A stretch of 64,000 bases of DNA from Hyphomicrobiales bacterium (GCA_016185245.1 JACPNZ010000016.1:1-64000), one strand, 5' to 3'. Shown: positions 32,609-44,957, counted from the stretch's first letter. Program-made: numbers and translations. The notes: generated from the letters alone by a model not told the origin.

Positions 32609-33172
32609 TCAGAACTGGTAGCGCAATCCCACCAGAACCTGGTGCTCCTTGGGGTTGGAGCCGGTGGCGAACACATCGACGAAGCGGTAACCCACATCGA
32701 GCGTCATGTTGTCGGAAAGGTTTACTCCGAGGCCGGCCATCAGGGCGGCGGTGAGACCATTCTTGTTGCTACCGCCGCCGCTTACACTACCCCAGCTATA
32801 GCCGACGCCGGCGCCGAGATAGGGTGTGATCGCCATACTGGTCGGAATATCGAAGTAGAGATTGCCGGTCGCGGTGGTCAGGCTCAAGTCGGCACCCGGC
32901 GCCACCTTGTACTTGCCGCTGTAGTCGAGGCGCAGGTCGGTGCGCAGATTGTCGTCGAAGCGGTAGCCGATGCCGCCGCCGAACGACGGCTTGCTGTCGT
33001 TGTTGCCGCCCGACCAGTTGAGGAACGACCAGCCGGCGTCGGCGCGGAGATAGAAGCCCATCGCCGCGTAGGTGTCTGGAGGTACGGTATTTCCCAGGTC
33101 CGCCGCCTGGGCCGCCGTTCCGCCCAGCAGCACCGCTGCCGCCGCGAGAAGATACTTCCGGTACGCTTTCAT
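32609..33172 (-). CDS. Outer-membrane beta-barrel protein (Omp25/porin-like)
   Basis: A 187-residue outer-membrane protein. A signal peptide (KAYRKYLLAAAAVLLGGTAAQAA) is followed by a small 8-stranded barrel with alternating strands (YLRADAGWSFLNWSG; IGYRFDDNLRTDLRLDYSG; YLGAGVGYSWGSVSG; LDVGYRFVDV) and a C-terminal aromatic (GLRYQF), the usual sorting signal. The pattern fits the rhizobial Omp25/Omp31-like group. It ends at the strong terminator and has 175 bases upstream with no other gene. Confidence 0.85.
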   Translation of the reverse strand: MKAYRKYLLAAAAVLLGGTAAQAADLGNTVPPDTYAAMGFYLRADAGWSFLNWSGGNNDSKPSFGGGIGYRFDDNLRTDLRLDYSGKYKVAPGADLSLTTATGNLYFDIPTSMAITPYLGAGVGYSWGSVSGGGSNKNGLTAALMAGLGVNLSDNMTLDVGYRFVDVFATGSNPKEHQVLVGLRYQF

Positions 33173-33347
33173 GACTCACCTCTGCAAATTCTGTGATGGG
33201 AACCTAGGAATGGCGCATGGCCCAAGCCGGGCATGATTGCGGCGAAGCCGTGACAGTTTGTGTCCGTTGCACGAACGCCACATTAATCTGTGCCGAAGCG
33301 GGATGAGCGGTTGACGCTGCGATCACCATACCGGTAGGGAACACGCC

Positions 33348-34226
33348 ATGTCCCACCAGATCCGCCCCCTTGATTGGGGCCTTCTCGCCATCCTCACTTC
33401 TGCCTGGGGCGGATCCTTCGCCATGACCAAGGTCGCGGTTACCCATCTCGACGCCGCCTGGGTGATGGCGCTACGCTTGAGCGTGGCCGCCCTGGTTCTG
33501 GCGCCCTATGCTCGGTTGACCGGCAATGGCCCGGGCGGCGCCTGGAGCAAATATGCCTGGCTCGGCTTCATCGGCCATGCCCTTCCCTTCTTCCTCATCA
33601 CCTGGGGAACCCATTATGTGACCTCCGGCGTCTCTGGCCTGCTGATGGGCACGATCCCGCTGTTCGTCATCGCCTTTGCCCATGTGCTGCTGCCCGACGA
33701 AAAACTGAATCTGCCCAAGGCCGTGGGTTTCGTGCTGGGCTTTGCCGGCATCGTCGTGCTGATCGGGCCCGAGAATATCTTCGCCATGGCGATGACCGGC
33801 GATGCGTTGAAAGGCCAGCTCGCTATCATCGCCGGTTGTTTCTGCTATGCCATCCATGGCGTGACGGCGAAGCGCCTGGGCTTCGATCATCCGCTGCGCC
33901 AGACTTCTTCGGTATGCCTTGCGGCGGCAGCGATGGGACTTCCCTTCGCTCTGCTGGTCAGTCCCCAAGGGCTTGCCGGCCAACCCCCCGCGGCGTTTCT
34001 CGCTGTGGCGGGCCTCGGTATCGTTCCAACCGCGCTGGCGTCGCTGCTCGCCTACCGGCTGATCGAGCGCACCGGCCCGAGCTTCGTTTCCTATGCCAAT
34101 TATCTCGTTCCAATCTTCGCCCTGGGGCTTGGTGCTGCACTGCTCGGCGAAGCAGTGTCGTGGAACGCCATCGCCGCCCTCGCCCTCATCCTCACCGGTA
34201 TCGCGGTGAGCCGGATGAAGTACTGA
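33348..34226 (+). CDS. EamA-family (DMT) transporter
   Basis: A 292-residue drug/metabolite transporter with two EamA repeats (ten transmembrane helices). Repeat 1 starts LDWGLLAILTSAWGGSFAMTKVAV and repeat 2 GQLAIIAGCFCYAIHGVTAKRLG. The C-terminal TGPSFVSYANYLVPIFALGLGAALLGE is characteristic of the family. Substrate unknown. It converges with glmM (4-base gap). Confidence 0.85.
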   Translation: MSHQIRPLDWGLLAILTSAWGGSFAMTKVAVTHLDAAWVMALRLSVAALVLAPYARLTGNGPGGAWSKYAWLGFIGHALPFFLITWGTHYVTSGVSGLLMGTIPLFVIAFAHVLLPDEKLNLPKAVGFVLGFAGIVVLIGPENIFAMAMTGDALKGQLAIIAGCFCYAIHGVTAKRLGFDHPLRQTSSVCLAAAAMGLPFALLVSPQGLAGQPPAAFLAVAGLGIVPTALASLLAYRLIERTGPSFVSYANYLVPIFALGLGAALLGEAVSWNAIAALALILTGIAVSRMKY

Positions 34227-34230
34227 CGAT

Positions 34231-35577
34231 TTATGCCGCCGCCTTGGCGATGACGCCGCACAGCTCCTCGACGATGCCGCGCACCAGGCCCTCGTCGTCG
34301 CCCTCGGCCATGACCCGGATCAGGGGTTCGGTGCCGGACGGCCGGATCACCAGCCTTCCGCCCTTGCCGAGGCGGGCTTCCGCCTCGGCCATCGCCGACT
34401 TAACATGATTATCCTCGAGCGGCGCCCCGCTCTTGAACTTCACATTCTTCAAGACCTGCGGCACCGCGGTGAACTGGTCGCACACCTCGCTTACCGGCTT
34501 GCCCTGACGCTTCACCTCGGCCAGCACCTGGAAGGCCGCCAGCAATCCGTCGCCGGTCGTCGAAAAGTCCGACAGCACGATGTGCCCCGACTGCTCGCCG
34601 CCGACATTATAGCCCTTGGCCCGCATGTGCTCGACCACATAGCGGTCGCCGACCTTGGTGCGGGCGAGGCCCAGCTTGTGGTCGGCAAGGAAGCGCTCGA
34701 GTCCCAGGTTCGACATGACGGTCGCGACAATGCCGCCGCCCTTCAGTTCGCCGCGCTTGTTCCAGGAGCGGGCAATCAGCGCCATCAGCTGATCGCCGTC
34801 GACGACACGGCCGCGCTCGTCGGCGACGATCACCCGGTCGGCGTCGCCGTCAAGCGCAATGCCGATGTCAGCCCTGAGCTCGCGCACCTTGTCGCACATC
34901 GCCTCGGGCGCCGTCGAGCCGCACTTCTCGTTGATGTTGGTGCCGTTGGGATCGCGCCCGATCTGGACGATCTCGGCACCGAGTTCCCACAGCGCTGTCG
35001 GCGCCACCTTGTAGGCGGCACCATGGGCCGTGTCGATCACCACGCGAAGCCCATCGAGATTGAGATCGCGCGGAAAGGTGTGCTTGGCGAATTCGATGTA
35101 ACGGGCCTGGGCATCTTCGATGCGCTTGGCCCGGCCGATGGCCTCGCCGGTGGCGAGCTCGATGCGGGCCGGATTGTCGAGCAGGGCTTCGATGCGGGCT
35201 TCCTGGTCGTCCGACAGCTTGTAGCCGTCGGGCCCGAAGATCTTGATGCCATTGTCCTCGAAGGGATTGTGCGAAGCCGAGATCATGACGCCCAAATCGG
35301 CCCGCATCGAGCGGGTCAGCATGGCGACCGCCGGGGTGGGAACCGGGCCGAACAGGAAGACGTCCATGCCGGCGGCCAACAGCCCCGCCGTCAGGGCCTG
35401 TTCGATCATGTAGCCGGAAAGCCGGGTGTCCTTGCCGATCACCACCCGGTGCCGGTGATTGCCGCGCTTGTAGAGGTTGCCCGCCGCCAGGCCGACCTTC
35501 AGCACCATGTCGGCGGTCATGGCGCCGGCATTGGCCTTGCCTCTTACGCCATCGGTGCCGAAATACTTGCGCCCCAT
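34231..35577 (-). CDS. glmM: Phosphoglucosamine mutase GlmM
   Basis: A 448-residue enzyme that converts glucosamine-6-phosphate to glucosamine-1-phosphate for UDP-GlcNAc, peptidoglycan and lipid A. It begins [16 protein letters not shown]; the catalytic phosphoserine is in [16 protein letters not shown]; the metal site is ALDGDADR; the sugar-binding loop is [10 protein letters not shown] and the phosphate-binding loop [15 protein letters not shown] 35577 is chosen because GGAGG lies upstream (complement of TCCTCC at 35581-35586). It follows folP at 17 bases. Confidence 0.96.
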   Translation of the reverse strand: MGRKYFGTDGVRGKANAGAMTADMVLKVGLAAGNLYKRGNHRHRVVIGKDTRLSGYMIEQALTAGLLAAGMDVFLFGPVPTPAVAMLTRSMRADLGVMISASHNPFEDNGIKIFGPDGYKLSDDQEARIEALLDNPARIELATGEAIGRAKRIEDAQARYIEFAKHTFPRDLNLDGLRVVIDTAHGAAYKVAPTALWELGAEIVQIGRDPNGTNINEKCGSTAPEAMCDKVRELRADIGIALDGDADRVIVADERGRVVDGDQLMALIARSWNKRGELKGGGIVATVMSNLGLERFLADHKLGLARTKVGDRYVVEHMRAKGYNVGGEQSGHIVLSDFSTTGDGLLAAFQVLAEVKRQGKPVSEVCDQFTAVPQVLKNVKFKSGAPLEDNHVKSAMAEAEARLGKGGRLVIRPSGTEPLIRVMAEGDDEGLVRGIVEELCGVIAKAAA

Positions 35578-35594
35578 GGTTTCCTCCCACTCCT

Positions 35595-36646
35595 TCACAA
35601 TCCGCCAGACGGCGGATCGGCGGCGGCCAGCGCCACGCTAAGGGCGGCGACCGTCGCCCTTACGTCGTGCACCCGCAGAATTTGCGCCCCGTTAAGGGCG
35701 GCATGCAAGGCCCCGCCAAGCGAACCGTTAACGCGCTGGCGCGGGGCAGTTTCGCCAGTGAGCGCCCCCACAAACCCCTTGCGCGACAGACCGACCAGGA
35801 CCGGCAGACCCAAGCCCTGGAACAGGGTCAACTGCTGCAGGAGCTCGAGATTGTGCGTGAACGTCTTGCCGAAGCCGATGCCGGGATCGACCACAATGAG
35901 CTCGCGGCGAATGCCGGCGGCAACCGCCTCGGCAACCCGGGCCGCCAGCTGATCGTAGACATCAAGAGCCACATCGTCATAGCGGGGCTGCAGCTGCATG
36001 GTGCGGGGGTCACCCTGGGCGTGCATCAAGACCACCGGGCAGGCGAGTTCGGCAATTGTGGCGCGGGCCTTTGCGTCATGCTGGAGCGCCGAGACATCGT
36101 TGATAATCGCCGCCCCAGCGGCCAGGGCCGCCCGCATCACCGACGCTTTGCGGGTATCGCAAGAAACCGTCAGCCCTGCTCTGGCGAGCCCCGCAATCAC
36201 CGGCTCGACACGGGAAAGCTCCTCGGCCTCGAGAACTCCATCGGAGCCGGGCCTGGTCGATTCCCCGCCCACATCGACGATTTCCGCTCCCTCCCCGGCT
36301 AAAACCTGGCCCTGGTGGATGGCGGTCTCGGCTTCGGCCACGAGCCCGCCGTCGGAGAAACTGTCGGGTGTCACATTGACGATGCCCATCACCAGCGGCC
36401 GGCCGCCGAGGGGCTTTCCGGCAAGTGGTACTCGCCGCGCTTCGATTGCCGCCAGCTCCTCGCCTTTCGGCAGGTCGCCATAGGCCACGACCTGGCGTAC
36501 TATCTTCGTGCCATCCCGGACAATCGCTTCGGCGGCGGCGAACGCAATCCACTCGCTGCCGCCGAGGGCGCCAGCGCGGTCGGCCTTCACGGCGTCGCGC
36601 GCATCCCGCCCATAGAGGAGGCCGAGGGGCCGGAGATAGGAGGACA

Positions 36647-36647
<1 letters not shown>
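35595..36647 (-). CDS. folP: Dihydropteroate synthase FolP
   Basis: A 350-residue enzyme joining pABA and dihydropterin pyrophosphate for folate, and the target of sulfonamides. The catalytic TIM barrel has [46 protein letters not shown] and [10 protein letters not shown]. About 80 extra N-terminal residues precede the barrel, as in other alphaproteobacteria. The start shares one base with the ftsH stop (TGATG), so ftsH-folP-glmM form one operon, a conserved arrangement. Confidence 0.95.
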
Positions 36648-38572
<1,925 letters not shown>

Positions 38573-38689
38573 TTTTCCCTCGACCCTTGTGGGGGCTTCA
38601 GCCCGCCCCGGCACGATGACCCGTCATGACAACCTAACATAGGGCGGCGTCGCGGCATTTCCAAGCTCGCCATCGGAGTAAATGGGGGG

Positions 38690-39889
38690 TTAGCCCGCTC
38701 CGCCGCAGAATGCAACCGCAACCCCCCGGCCCAGGCCGAGATGGGGTACGGCAATTTCCCCGTCCGGCGTCGTCACCGCCGGCAGCGAATTCTGCACGAA
38801 GGCCGGCAGGTCCTTGCGCCGCGCCAGCCCGGCAACCATCCCAGCCGGGCGCACCAGTGCTGCCGCTTCCGCCTTGATCCGATAGCGCCGGTCCCACACC
38901 ACTTCGCCTCCTACCGGTACGGCGACCGGGGTGGGATCGATGCGGCCCGCCTCGCGCCCGATCAGCAGATGGTCATGGCGGAGCGCAATGATCGCCCCGC
39001 CGAGGGTACGCCGTCCGCCCAAGGGCCCGGCAAGCCAGTGGTTGAGACGGTCGAGTTCGGACGGTTCCGGTCTCTCTCCGGCGCCATAGCGGGCAATCAG
39101 CCGGGCGAGCACGCGCCGGTGCAATTCTTCACCCTGCGCCGCCAGCGCCGGCCGGGGCACGATGCAAAAGCCCGTGTCATGATGGCGAACATGCTGGCCG
39201 ACCCAGTCGTCGGCCGCCCGCTGAAGAGCTTCCGCCGCCGCCGCCGCCGTGCCGGCGAGTTCGGCGAGTGCTTCCGCCGTCACGCCGATCGCCGCAAGCC
39301 CCGGCAGGGCCTGGCGGATGCGCACCCTCTCGAAGCGCCGGTCGGCGTTGCTCGGATCGTCGATCCACTGTTGCCCCGCCGCCCCGAGCATGGCGCGGAT
39401 CGCTTCGCGCCGCACGGCGAGCAGTGGCCGGAACAGCACGATGCCCTGCCACCGGCCAAGCCGCGGGATGCCGGCCAGGCTGTCGAGGCTCGTGGTGCGG
39501 GCAAGCCGCATCAGCACCGTCTCGGCCTGGTCGTCGAGGGTGTGAGCGGTGAGCAGATGGCTGACGCCGTGGGCCGCACACCAATTGGCCATCAGGTCAT
39601 AACGAGCCGCCCGGGCCCGGGCCTGAATGCCGGTCTGGGGTTTGGGACCCTGCCAGCGCAAGATTTCGTGATCGATGCCAAGCCCCGCCATCCACCCTGC
39701 CACCTGGCGGGCCTCGGCGGCAGACTCGGGTCTCAGGCCGTGATCGACGGTCAGCGCCGTCAGTCGGCCGGCAAAACCCCGGCGGGCGAGATGGGCGAGA
39801 CCAAGCGAATCGGAACCGCCGGAGACCGCCAGCGCCACATGGGCCAGGCCGGAAATCGGATTGAACAGATCAGCTCTGGCAATTGGCAC
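38690..39889 (-). CDS. tilS: tRNA(Ile)-lysidine synthetase TilS
   Basis: A 399-residue PP-loop ATPase that converts C34 of tRNA-Ile(CAU) to lysidine, allowing AUA decoding. The PP-loop is LAVSGGSDSLGLAHL (about residues 20-34), followed by LTVDHGLRPES and HGVSHLLTAHTLDDQAETVLMRLAR, all conserved. The C-terminal substrate-binding domain is present. The start overlaps the cpoB 3' end by 20 bases. The ftsH upstream region is the 117 bases after its stop. Confidence 0.93.
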   Translation of the reverse strand: MPIARADLFNPISGLAHVALAVSGGSDSLGLAHLARRGFAGRLTALTVDHGLRPESAAEARQVAGWMAGLGIDHEILRWQGPKPQTGIQARARAARYDLMANWCAAHGVSHLLTAHTLDDQAETVLMRLARTTSLDSLAGIPRLGRWQGIVLFRPLLAVRREAIRAMLGAAGQQWIDDPSNADRRFERVRIRQALPGLAAIGVTAEALAELAGTAAAAAEALQRAADDWVGQHVRHHDTGFCIVPRPALAAQGEELHRRVLARLIARYGAGERPEPSELDRLNHWLAGPLGGRRTLGGAIIALRHDHLLIGREAGRIDPTPVAVPVGGEVVWDRRYRIKAEAAALVRPAGMVAGLARRKDLPAFVQNSLPAVTTPDGEIAVPHLGLGRGVAVAFCGGAG

Positions 39890-40943
39890 GCCGGGCTTCC
39901 GCCTGGGCCCGCTTGCGGGCCTCGACGGCCTTCGGGTACTGGCTGCTCACCGAATCGAAGGCGGCACAGGCCTGCTGCGTCTGGCCAAGCTTGCCGAGCG
40001 AAATGCCGAGCTTCAACAGGCTGTCGGCCGCGCGGCGGCTGTCGGGAAACTGCCGGTAGCCCTGCAGGAAGGCCTGGGCCGCCTGGCGGAAATCGCCCTG
40101 GGCATAATAGGTCTCGCCCAGCCAGTACTGGGCGCTGCCGGCTAGGCTGTGGTCGGGATATTTCTGTAGAAAGGTGCGGAAGCCGGCCTCGGCATCGCCG
40201 AACTGGCGGCGCAGCAGGGCCTCGTTCGACCGCTCGTACAGGGCTTCCGGCGAATCGGGCGCCAGCGATACGGTCTGGATCGAATTCTGATCGTCCGGAC
40301 CGGCGGGTTGACCTGTGCCACCCTGCACGATGACGGCATCGGCGCCGGCCTCCTGCTGGGCGGGCGCCACCAGTACCTGGCCCTGGAAGCCGCCGTCGCC
40401 CTGGCTGCCGGCGGCATTGGACCCGGCGAGCGAACCGAGGACCTTGGGGCCCGGCGCCTTACGCATGATCACCTGCTGCTCGCTGCCATCCGGACCGATC
40501 TCGGTCTTTACGTAGGTCTGATTGTCGGCCGGCTGGTCGCCGATCTGCTCGACCCCCTGGCTCAGCGGGGCGGCAGCCGCCGCCTGGTCCCGGGCCTTGG
40601 CCGGGGTTTGGACCGGAGCCTGCATGATGGCGGCATCCTGGCTGCCGGTGGCTGCGGCTGGTCGCTGATCGGCGGCAAGCTTGCGCGGATTAAGCTGCGG
40701 CGGGAGGGCGGGATCGGCGGCCCCGGTATCGGTCTTGCCCAATTGAGCCTTGAGCTGCTTTACTTCAAATGTCAGTTGCTCGACCTGGCCCATCAACTGG
40801 CGCATCCGCTCTTCCACCTGGTCCATGCGGACCGCCACATCGGAAGCCGACTGGGCCAAGGCCTGCCCGGCGCCGGCCATGATCAGGACAAAGCTGGCCA
40901 TGACCAAGGAACTGCGCCAATTCTTCACCATATCACGCACCAT
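39870..40943 (-). CDS. cpoB: Tol-Pal system protein CpoB (YbgF)
   Basis: A 357-residue periplasmic protein that coordinates Tol-Pal and peptidoglycan synthesis at the septum. It has a signal peptide (MVKNWRSSLVMASFVLIMAGAGQALAQ), an N-terminal trimeric coiled coil (VRMDQVEERMRQLMGQVEQL), a long low-complexity Pro/Gln/Ala linker, and C-terminal TPR repeats (ALYERSNEALLRRQFGDAEAGF; YPDHSLAGSAQYWLGETYYAQG). This is the expected position downstream of pal. ATG 40931 is an alternative start. Confidence 0.9.
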   Translation of the reverse strand: MVRDMVKNWRSSLVMASFVLIMAGAGQALAQSASDVAVRMDQVEERMRQLMGQVEQLTFEVKQLKAQLGKTDTGAADPALPPQLNPRKLAADQRPAAATGSQDAAIMQAPVQTPAKARDQAAAAAPLSQGVEQIGDQPADNQTYVKTEIGPDGSEQQVIMRKAPGPKVLGSLAGSNAAGSQGDGGFQGQVLVAPAQQEAGADAVIVQGGTGQPAGPDDQNSIQTVSLAPDSPEALYERSNEALLRRQFGDAEAGFRTFLQKYPDHSLAGSAQYWLGETYYAQGDFRQAAQAFLQGYRQFPDSRRAADSLLKLGISLGKLGQTQQACAAFDSVSSQYPKAVEARKRAQAEARRANCQS

Positions 40944-41045
40944 TTTGCACCGGATCGCTAGTCCCCGTTTCCGGCCGGACTGAACCGCAAAGGCGGTGAA
41001 ATTGAGGCTTTCGCCGGGCTGCTGCAGAAACCTTGCCGACTGTTG

Positions 41046-41534
41046 CTACTTGGCACCACCGGTGATCACGGTGACGGCCCGGCGGTTCTGCGACCAGCAT
41101 TGCTCGGCATCGCACAAGGCGACCGGGCGCTCCTTGCCATAGGCGATCGACGAGATGCGGGTGTCGGCGATGCCCTGGGTGATCAGGAACTGGCGGGTGG
41201 CGGTGGCCCGTCTGGCCGACAGCGCGATGTTGTACTCGCGGGTGCCGCGCTCGTCGGCGTGGCCTTCGATCTGCACTGTGACGGCGGGATATTTCTGCAG
41301 CCACTGGGCCTGGCGCTGCAGGGTCCCCTGGGCCTCCGGCGACAGGGTGGACTGATCCGCGGCGAAATAGACGCGGTCGCCGATATTGACGGTAAAGTCC
41401 TGCTGAGAGCCTGGAACCGCCTGGCCGGCCCCGCCGGCCTCGAGATCGGGGGTACTCTTCTTCGAACAGGCGGTAACCGCCAGAAGCGAGAAGCATACAA
41501 CCGCTATCTTAAAGGTGGCCAACCGCGACATCAT
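41046..41534 (-). CDS. pal: Peptidoglycan-associated lipoprotein Pal (copy 1)
   Basis: A 162-residue outer-membrane lipoprotein. The lipobox is LAVTACSKK (acylated Cys about residue 23). The OmpA-C-like peptidoglycan-binding domain follows: VYFAADQSTLSPEAQ, VQIEGHADERGTREYN, LSARRATATRQFL, ISSIAYGKERPVALCDAEQCWSQNRRAVTVI. It is complete. GGAG precedes ATG 41534. It is the downstream copy of two tandem genes (the other at 41656-42153) with very similar C-terminal domains. Confidence 0.93.
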   Translation of the reverse strand: MMSRLATFKIAVVCFSLLAVTACSKKSTPDLEAGGAGQAVPGSQQDFTVNIGDRVYFAADQSTLSPEAQGTLQRQAQWLQKYPAVTVQIEGHADERGTREYNIALSARRATATRQFLITQGIADTRISSIAYGKERPVALCDAEQCWSQNRRAVTVITGGAK

Positions 41535-41624
41535 GACTTCCCACTCCTTCCGCCGGGCCCCAGCCCGCTCGCCCACAGCCGGACCGGCGACACCCCATCG
41601 GCCCCGCCGGCAGTTTCCTGCGTT

Positions 41625-41632
41625 ATGGTTAA
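41625..41632 (-). promoter_or_regulatory. TTAACCAT half-site upstream of pal copy 1
   Basis: On the minus strand TTAACCAT (complement of ATGGTTAA, 41625-41632) lies about 90 bases upstream of the downstream pal. This is the CtrA half-site word. No second half at 7-base spacing is present. Confidence 0.3.
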
Positions 41633-41655
41633 CAAACCCTGACCTGCGCTCCGCC

Positions 41656-42153
41656 CTAACTGGTCCGGGCGCCACCGGTAATGACCGTCACAGCACGGCG
41701 ATTTTGTGACCAGCACTGTTCGGCATCGCACAGAGCCGCCGGGCGCTCCTTGCCATAGGCGATGGACGAGATGCGCTTGCCGTTGACCCCCTGGGTGATC
41801 AGGAACTCGCGGGTGGCGGTGGCGCGCCTCGCCGAGAGCGCAATGTTGTATTCGCGGGTGCCGCGCTCATCGGCATGGCCTTCGACCTGGATCGTCACGT
41901 CCTGGTATTTGGCAAGCCAGGCCGCCTGCTTGCGCAGCGTGTCCTGGGCCTCAGGGCTGAGCGTCGACCGGTCTTCGGCGAAATAGATGCGGTCGCCGGC
42001 GTTGAGGGCAAACTCCTTCGCCGAACCCGGTACCGCCTGCTCGACGCCGCCGGCCTCGGCATTGAGATCGGGCGAGTTCTTCTTCGAACAGGCCGCCAAT
42101 GCCAGTACGCAGCTCAGGGCCGCGGCGATCTTGAAACTTGCTGATACTATCAT
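41656..42153 (-). CDS. pal: Peptidoglycan-associated lipoprotein Pal (copy 2, tolB-proximal)
   Basis: A 165-residue lipoprotein with signal peptide and lipobox LALAACSKK. The OmpA-C-like domain reads IYFAEDRSTLSPEAQ, VQVEGHADERGTREYN, LSARRATATREFL, ISSIAYGKERPAALCDAEQCWSQNRRAVTVI, so its last 90 residues are nearly the same as in the downstream copy while the N-terminal linker differs. ATG 42153 lies 74 bases after the tolB stop. Two intact pal genes side by side are unusual. Confidence 0.93.
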   Translation of the reverse strand: MIVSASFKIAAALSCVLALAACSKKNSPDLNAEAGGVEQAVPGSAKEFALNAGDRIYFAEDRSTLSPEAQDTLRKQAAWLAKYQDVTIQVEGHADERGTREYNIALSARRATATREFLITQGVNGKRISSIAYGKERPAALCDAEQCWSQNRRAVTVITGGARTS

Positions 42154-42227
42154 GCTCACTTTTCCGTTGCTTGGTTTTACGTGGTGGAACCCGCTTCCCC
42201 GCGGGGCTTGAGTTCGAGCCCCCGGCC

Positions 42228-43568
42228 CTAGTTCAGTTTCGGCGACCAGGCCGGGTCGGAAGCGAATTCCGGCGTCGGTACCTGCTGTTCGTTGTAGCCG
42301 GTGATGTCGACCGACCACAGTTGCGGCCCGCCGCTTTCGCCTTGCGTATCGCGGAAGAACATGATCACCCGGCCGTTCGGTGCCCAGGTCGGACCCTCGT
42401 TGTGAAAGCCTTCGGTCAAGATGCGTTCGCCCGAGCCGTCCGGCCGCATGACGCCGATGGCGAACTTGCCGTTGGCCTGCTTGGTGAAAGCGATGTACTT
42501 GCCGTCCGGCGACCACACCGGCGTCGAATAGCGCCCGTCGCCGAAGCTGATGCGGTTCTGGCCCGATCCGTCGACCGCCATCACATAGATCTGCTGGGCG
42601 CCGCCGCGATCCGATTCGAAGGTGATCCGGCTGCCGTCGGGCGAATAGCTGGGTGCGGTGTTGATCGCCGGCACGTTGGTCAGCTGGCGCAGGTTGCGCG
42701 AGCGCAAGTCCATCTCGAAGATGTTGGAATTGCCGCCGTCCTGCAGGCTCATGACCACCTTCTGGCCATCGGGCGAAAAGCGCGGAGCAAAGCTCATGTT
42801 ATCGAACTGGCCGACCAGCTCGCGCTGCCTGGTATCGATGTTCAGAAGATAGACCCTTGGCGTGCCGCTGCCAAAGGACATGTAGGTGATTTCCTGGGAA
42901 TTCGGGGAAAAACGCGGGGTCAGCACCAGGTCGCGCCCGTCGGTCAGGGCCTGCGGATTGTAGCCGTCCTGGTCCATGATGATGAGCTTCTTCACCCTTC
43001 GGTCCTTGGGGCCCGACTCGTCGACGAAAACGATACGGGTGTCGAAATAGCCGTCAATGCCGGTGAGCTGCTTATAGATCAGGTCGGCAATCAGATGGCC
43101 AATGCGGCGGAGGTTCTTGGGCGAGGTGGTGAACTGCTGGGCCGCCAGCTGCTGCTGGGTGTTCACGTCCCACAGGCGGAACGACACACGCACCTTGCTG
43201 CCGTCGACGAAGGCCTGTCCAGTGACCAGCGCCTTGGCCTGAATCTGCCGCCAGTCGGCAAAGCGCGGCTCCTGATCGAAACTCTCGATCTTCTCGATGA
43301 ACGAGGCGGGATCGAGCGGGTTGAAGTAGCCCGAGCGGCCGAGGTCGTTGCTGATGACCGACGATATGGTGGTGCCGGCCTCTTCCGCGCCGTCGCCGGC
43401 AAGGAACGGCACGATGGCGATCGGCAGCGGATTGATGCGGCCGCCTTCGACCGTTCCTTCGACGGCGAGGGCGGGCTGAGCGAGAAGCCACAGCGCGGCA
43501 AAGAGCGCCAGAGCGGCAGAGGCAATACCCCGCGGATTGAAAAGGCGGACCGTCATCGTGTCGTTCAT
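42228..43568 (-). CDS. tolB: Tol-Pal system beta-propeller protein TolB
   Basis: A 446-residue periplasmic protein that binds Pal and is displaced by TolA energised through TolQR. A signal peptide ([20 protein letters not shown]) is followed by an N-terminal alpha/beta domain ([18 protein letters not shown]) and a six-bladed propeller whose repeats contain [18 protein letters not shown] and [13 protein letters not shown] 43568 overlaps the tolA stop by 4 bases (ATGA); ATG 43556 is an alternative. Confidence 0.94.
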   Translation of the reverse strand: MNDTMTVRLFNPRGIASAALALFAALWLLAQPALAVEGTVEGGRINPLPIAIVPFLAGDGAEEAGTTISSVISNDLGRSGYFNPLDPASFIEKIESFDQEPRFADWRQIQAKALVTGQAFVDGSKVRVSFRLWDVNTQQQLAAQQFTTSPKNLRRIGHLIADLIYKQLTGIDGYFDTRIVFVDESGPKDRRVKKLIIMDQDGYNPQALTDGRDLVLTPRFSPNSQEITYMSFGSGTPRVYLLNIDTRQRELVGQFDNMSFAPRFSPDGQKVVMSLQDGGNSNIFEMDLRSRNLRQLTNVPAINTAPSYSPDGSRITFESDRGGAQQIYVMAVDGSGQNRISFGDGRYSTPVWSPDGKYIAFTKQANGKFAIGVMRPDGSGERILTEGFHNEGPTWAPNGRVIMFFRDTQGESGGPQLWSVDITGYNEQQVPTPEFASDPAWSPKLN

Positions 43569-44467
43569 CCCTGGCTGCCGAACATCATGTTGGGGTTGAA
43601 GTTGAAGGTGTTGTCCCGCCACAGCTCGTAGCGGTCCTTCGGCAGGAAGTCGTAGGCCTGGCAGTCGACGATGGCCGAGACCGCCGATTGCGCCGTGGCG
43701 TTGAACAGCGCATCGGAACCGGGGTTCGTCACTACCGGCGTGCCGTCGACGGTACCGTCCGGCTTGAGCCGGAAACGCACCTGCACGACGATGTTGGCCT
43801 CGCGCGCCCCCGGTGGCACCGTCCAGCATTCCTTCATCTTTTGGGCGAAGGCCTCGATGATCGTCGCCGACATTTCATTGTCCGCACCCTGAATATTCTG
43901 CGTGCCCTTGACCGGCTTGGCGTCGGTCGTCGACGGTGCCTTAGGGCTCTTGCTCTCGTCGACCTTGTTGAGGAAGGCGGCGATCTGGTCGGGATTGAGC
44001 TTGGGCTGTTTCTTGTCGGGTTTCTTCGGCTTGTCCTTGGATTTGTCGGCGACCTTCTTGGGAGGCTCGGGCTTGGGCTCGTCCTTCACCGTATTCTTGA
44101 TCAGGTCCTTGAGGGCCGTGGGATCGAGAGGCTTTGCCTCTTCCTTCTTCGGCTCTTCCTTCTGCGGCGGCGGTGGCGGCGGCTCCGCCTTTGCCTCCTT
44201 CACGGCCTTCTGTTCCTTGGGCGCCTCCTTGGGTGCCGGATCGGCTGGTTTCACCGTATCGGCCTTCTGCGGCGCCGGCTTGTCCTTCGGCGCTTCGGCG
44301 TCCTTTTGACTCGCCATGCGCTTGGAGACATCGCCGATCTTGCTGATATCGACCTGGATCGCCGGCTGCGGATCGATCTTGAAGGCGCCGGGGCCGGGCA
44401 GCACGACGAGGGCCGCGACCAAGATGGCCGCATGCAGCGCTAGCGACGTGGTCAAGCTCCAGCGCAT
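43565..44467 (-). CDS. tolA: TolA, inner-membrane linker of the Tol-Pal system
   Basis: A 300-residue protein with an N-terminal transmembrane helix ([21 protein letters not shown]), a long Lys/Glu/Pro-rich middle domain ([19 protein letters not shown]) and a C-terminal TonB-like domain ([58 protein letters not shown]) that contacts TolB/Pal. It sits between tolR and tolB, 2 bases from tolR. Confidence 0.93.
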   Translation of the reverse strand: MRWSLTTSLALHAAILVAALVVLPGPGAFKIDPQPAIQVDISKIGDVSKRMASQKDAEAPKDKPAPQKADTVKPADPAPKEAPKEQKAVKEAKAEPPPPPPQKEEPKKEEAKPLDPTALKDLIKNTVKDEPKPEPPKKVADKSKDKPKKPDKKQPKLNPDQIAAFLNKVDESKSPKAPSTTDAKPVKGTQNIQGADNEMSATIIEAFAQKMKECWTVPPGAREANIVVQVRFRLKPDGTVDGTPVVTNPGSDALFNATAQSAVSAIVDCQAYDFLPKDRYELWRDNTFNFNPNMMFGSQG

Positions 44468-44469
44468 CG

Positions 44470-44955
44470 CTAGTTCTGGACCTCCGGCTTGATGGTGGCG
44501 GTCAGGTCCTTGATGTTACCGGTGACCAGGCCGATCTTGCGATAGCCGACGCCATTGAGCAGCCCCATCACCTCCATCACCGCGCCATAGGAGACGCCGG
44601 TGTCGGCGCGCACGAAGATCTGCTCGTCATTGCCGTTCTTGGCGATGGCTTGGAGCTTGGGCGCCAGCTCGGCGAGGGTGATCGGGGTCTGCTGCAGGAA
44701 CAGGGCGCGGTCGGCGTTGACCGTGATGGTGATGGGCTCGGTCGAGCTGTCGAGCTGCTTGGCCTGGGTCTTGGGAAGCTCGATGGGAACGCCCACCGTC
44801 ATCAAGGGTGCCGCCACCATGAAGACGATGAGCAGCACCAGCATCACGTCGACCAGCGGCGTCACGTTGATCTCGCTCATCACGCCGCGCCCCGAGCGCC
44901 GCCTGGAACTGCGCCTAGTATAGCCCGTCCGCGCTCCTCCTGCCGCTACCCCCAT
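44470..44955 (-). CDS. tolR: TolR, ExbD-family proton-channel subunit
   Basis: A 161-residue protein. A basic N-terminus (TRRSSRRRSGRG) precedes the signature SEINVTPLVDVMLVLLIVFMV, which includes the transmembrane helix with the essential Asp (PLVDVMLV). The periplasmic domain follows (EPITITVNADRALFLQ, ALIS-like AKNGNDEQIFVRAD, GYRKIGLVTG). It pairs with TolQ to drive TolA with the proton gradient. The start at 44955 includes the basic tail normal for the family. Confidence 0.94.
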   Translation of the reverse strand: MGVAAGGARTGYTRRSSRRRSGRGVMSEINVTPLVDVMLVLLIVFMVAAPLMTVGVPIELPKTQAKQLDSSTEPITITVNADRALFLQQTPITLAELAPKLQAIAKNGNDEQIFVRADTGVSYGAVMEVMGLLNGVGYRKIGLVTGNIKDLTATIKPEVQN

Positions 44956-44957
44956 CC

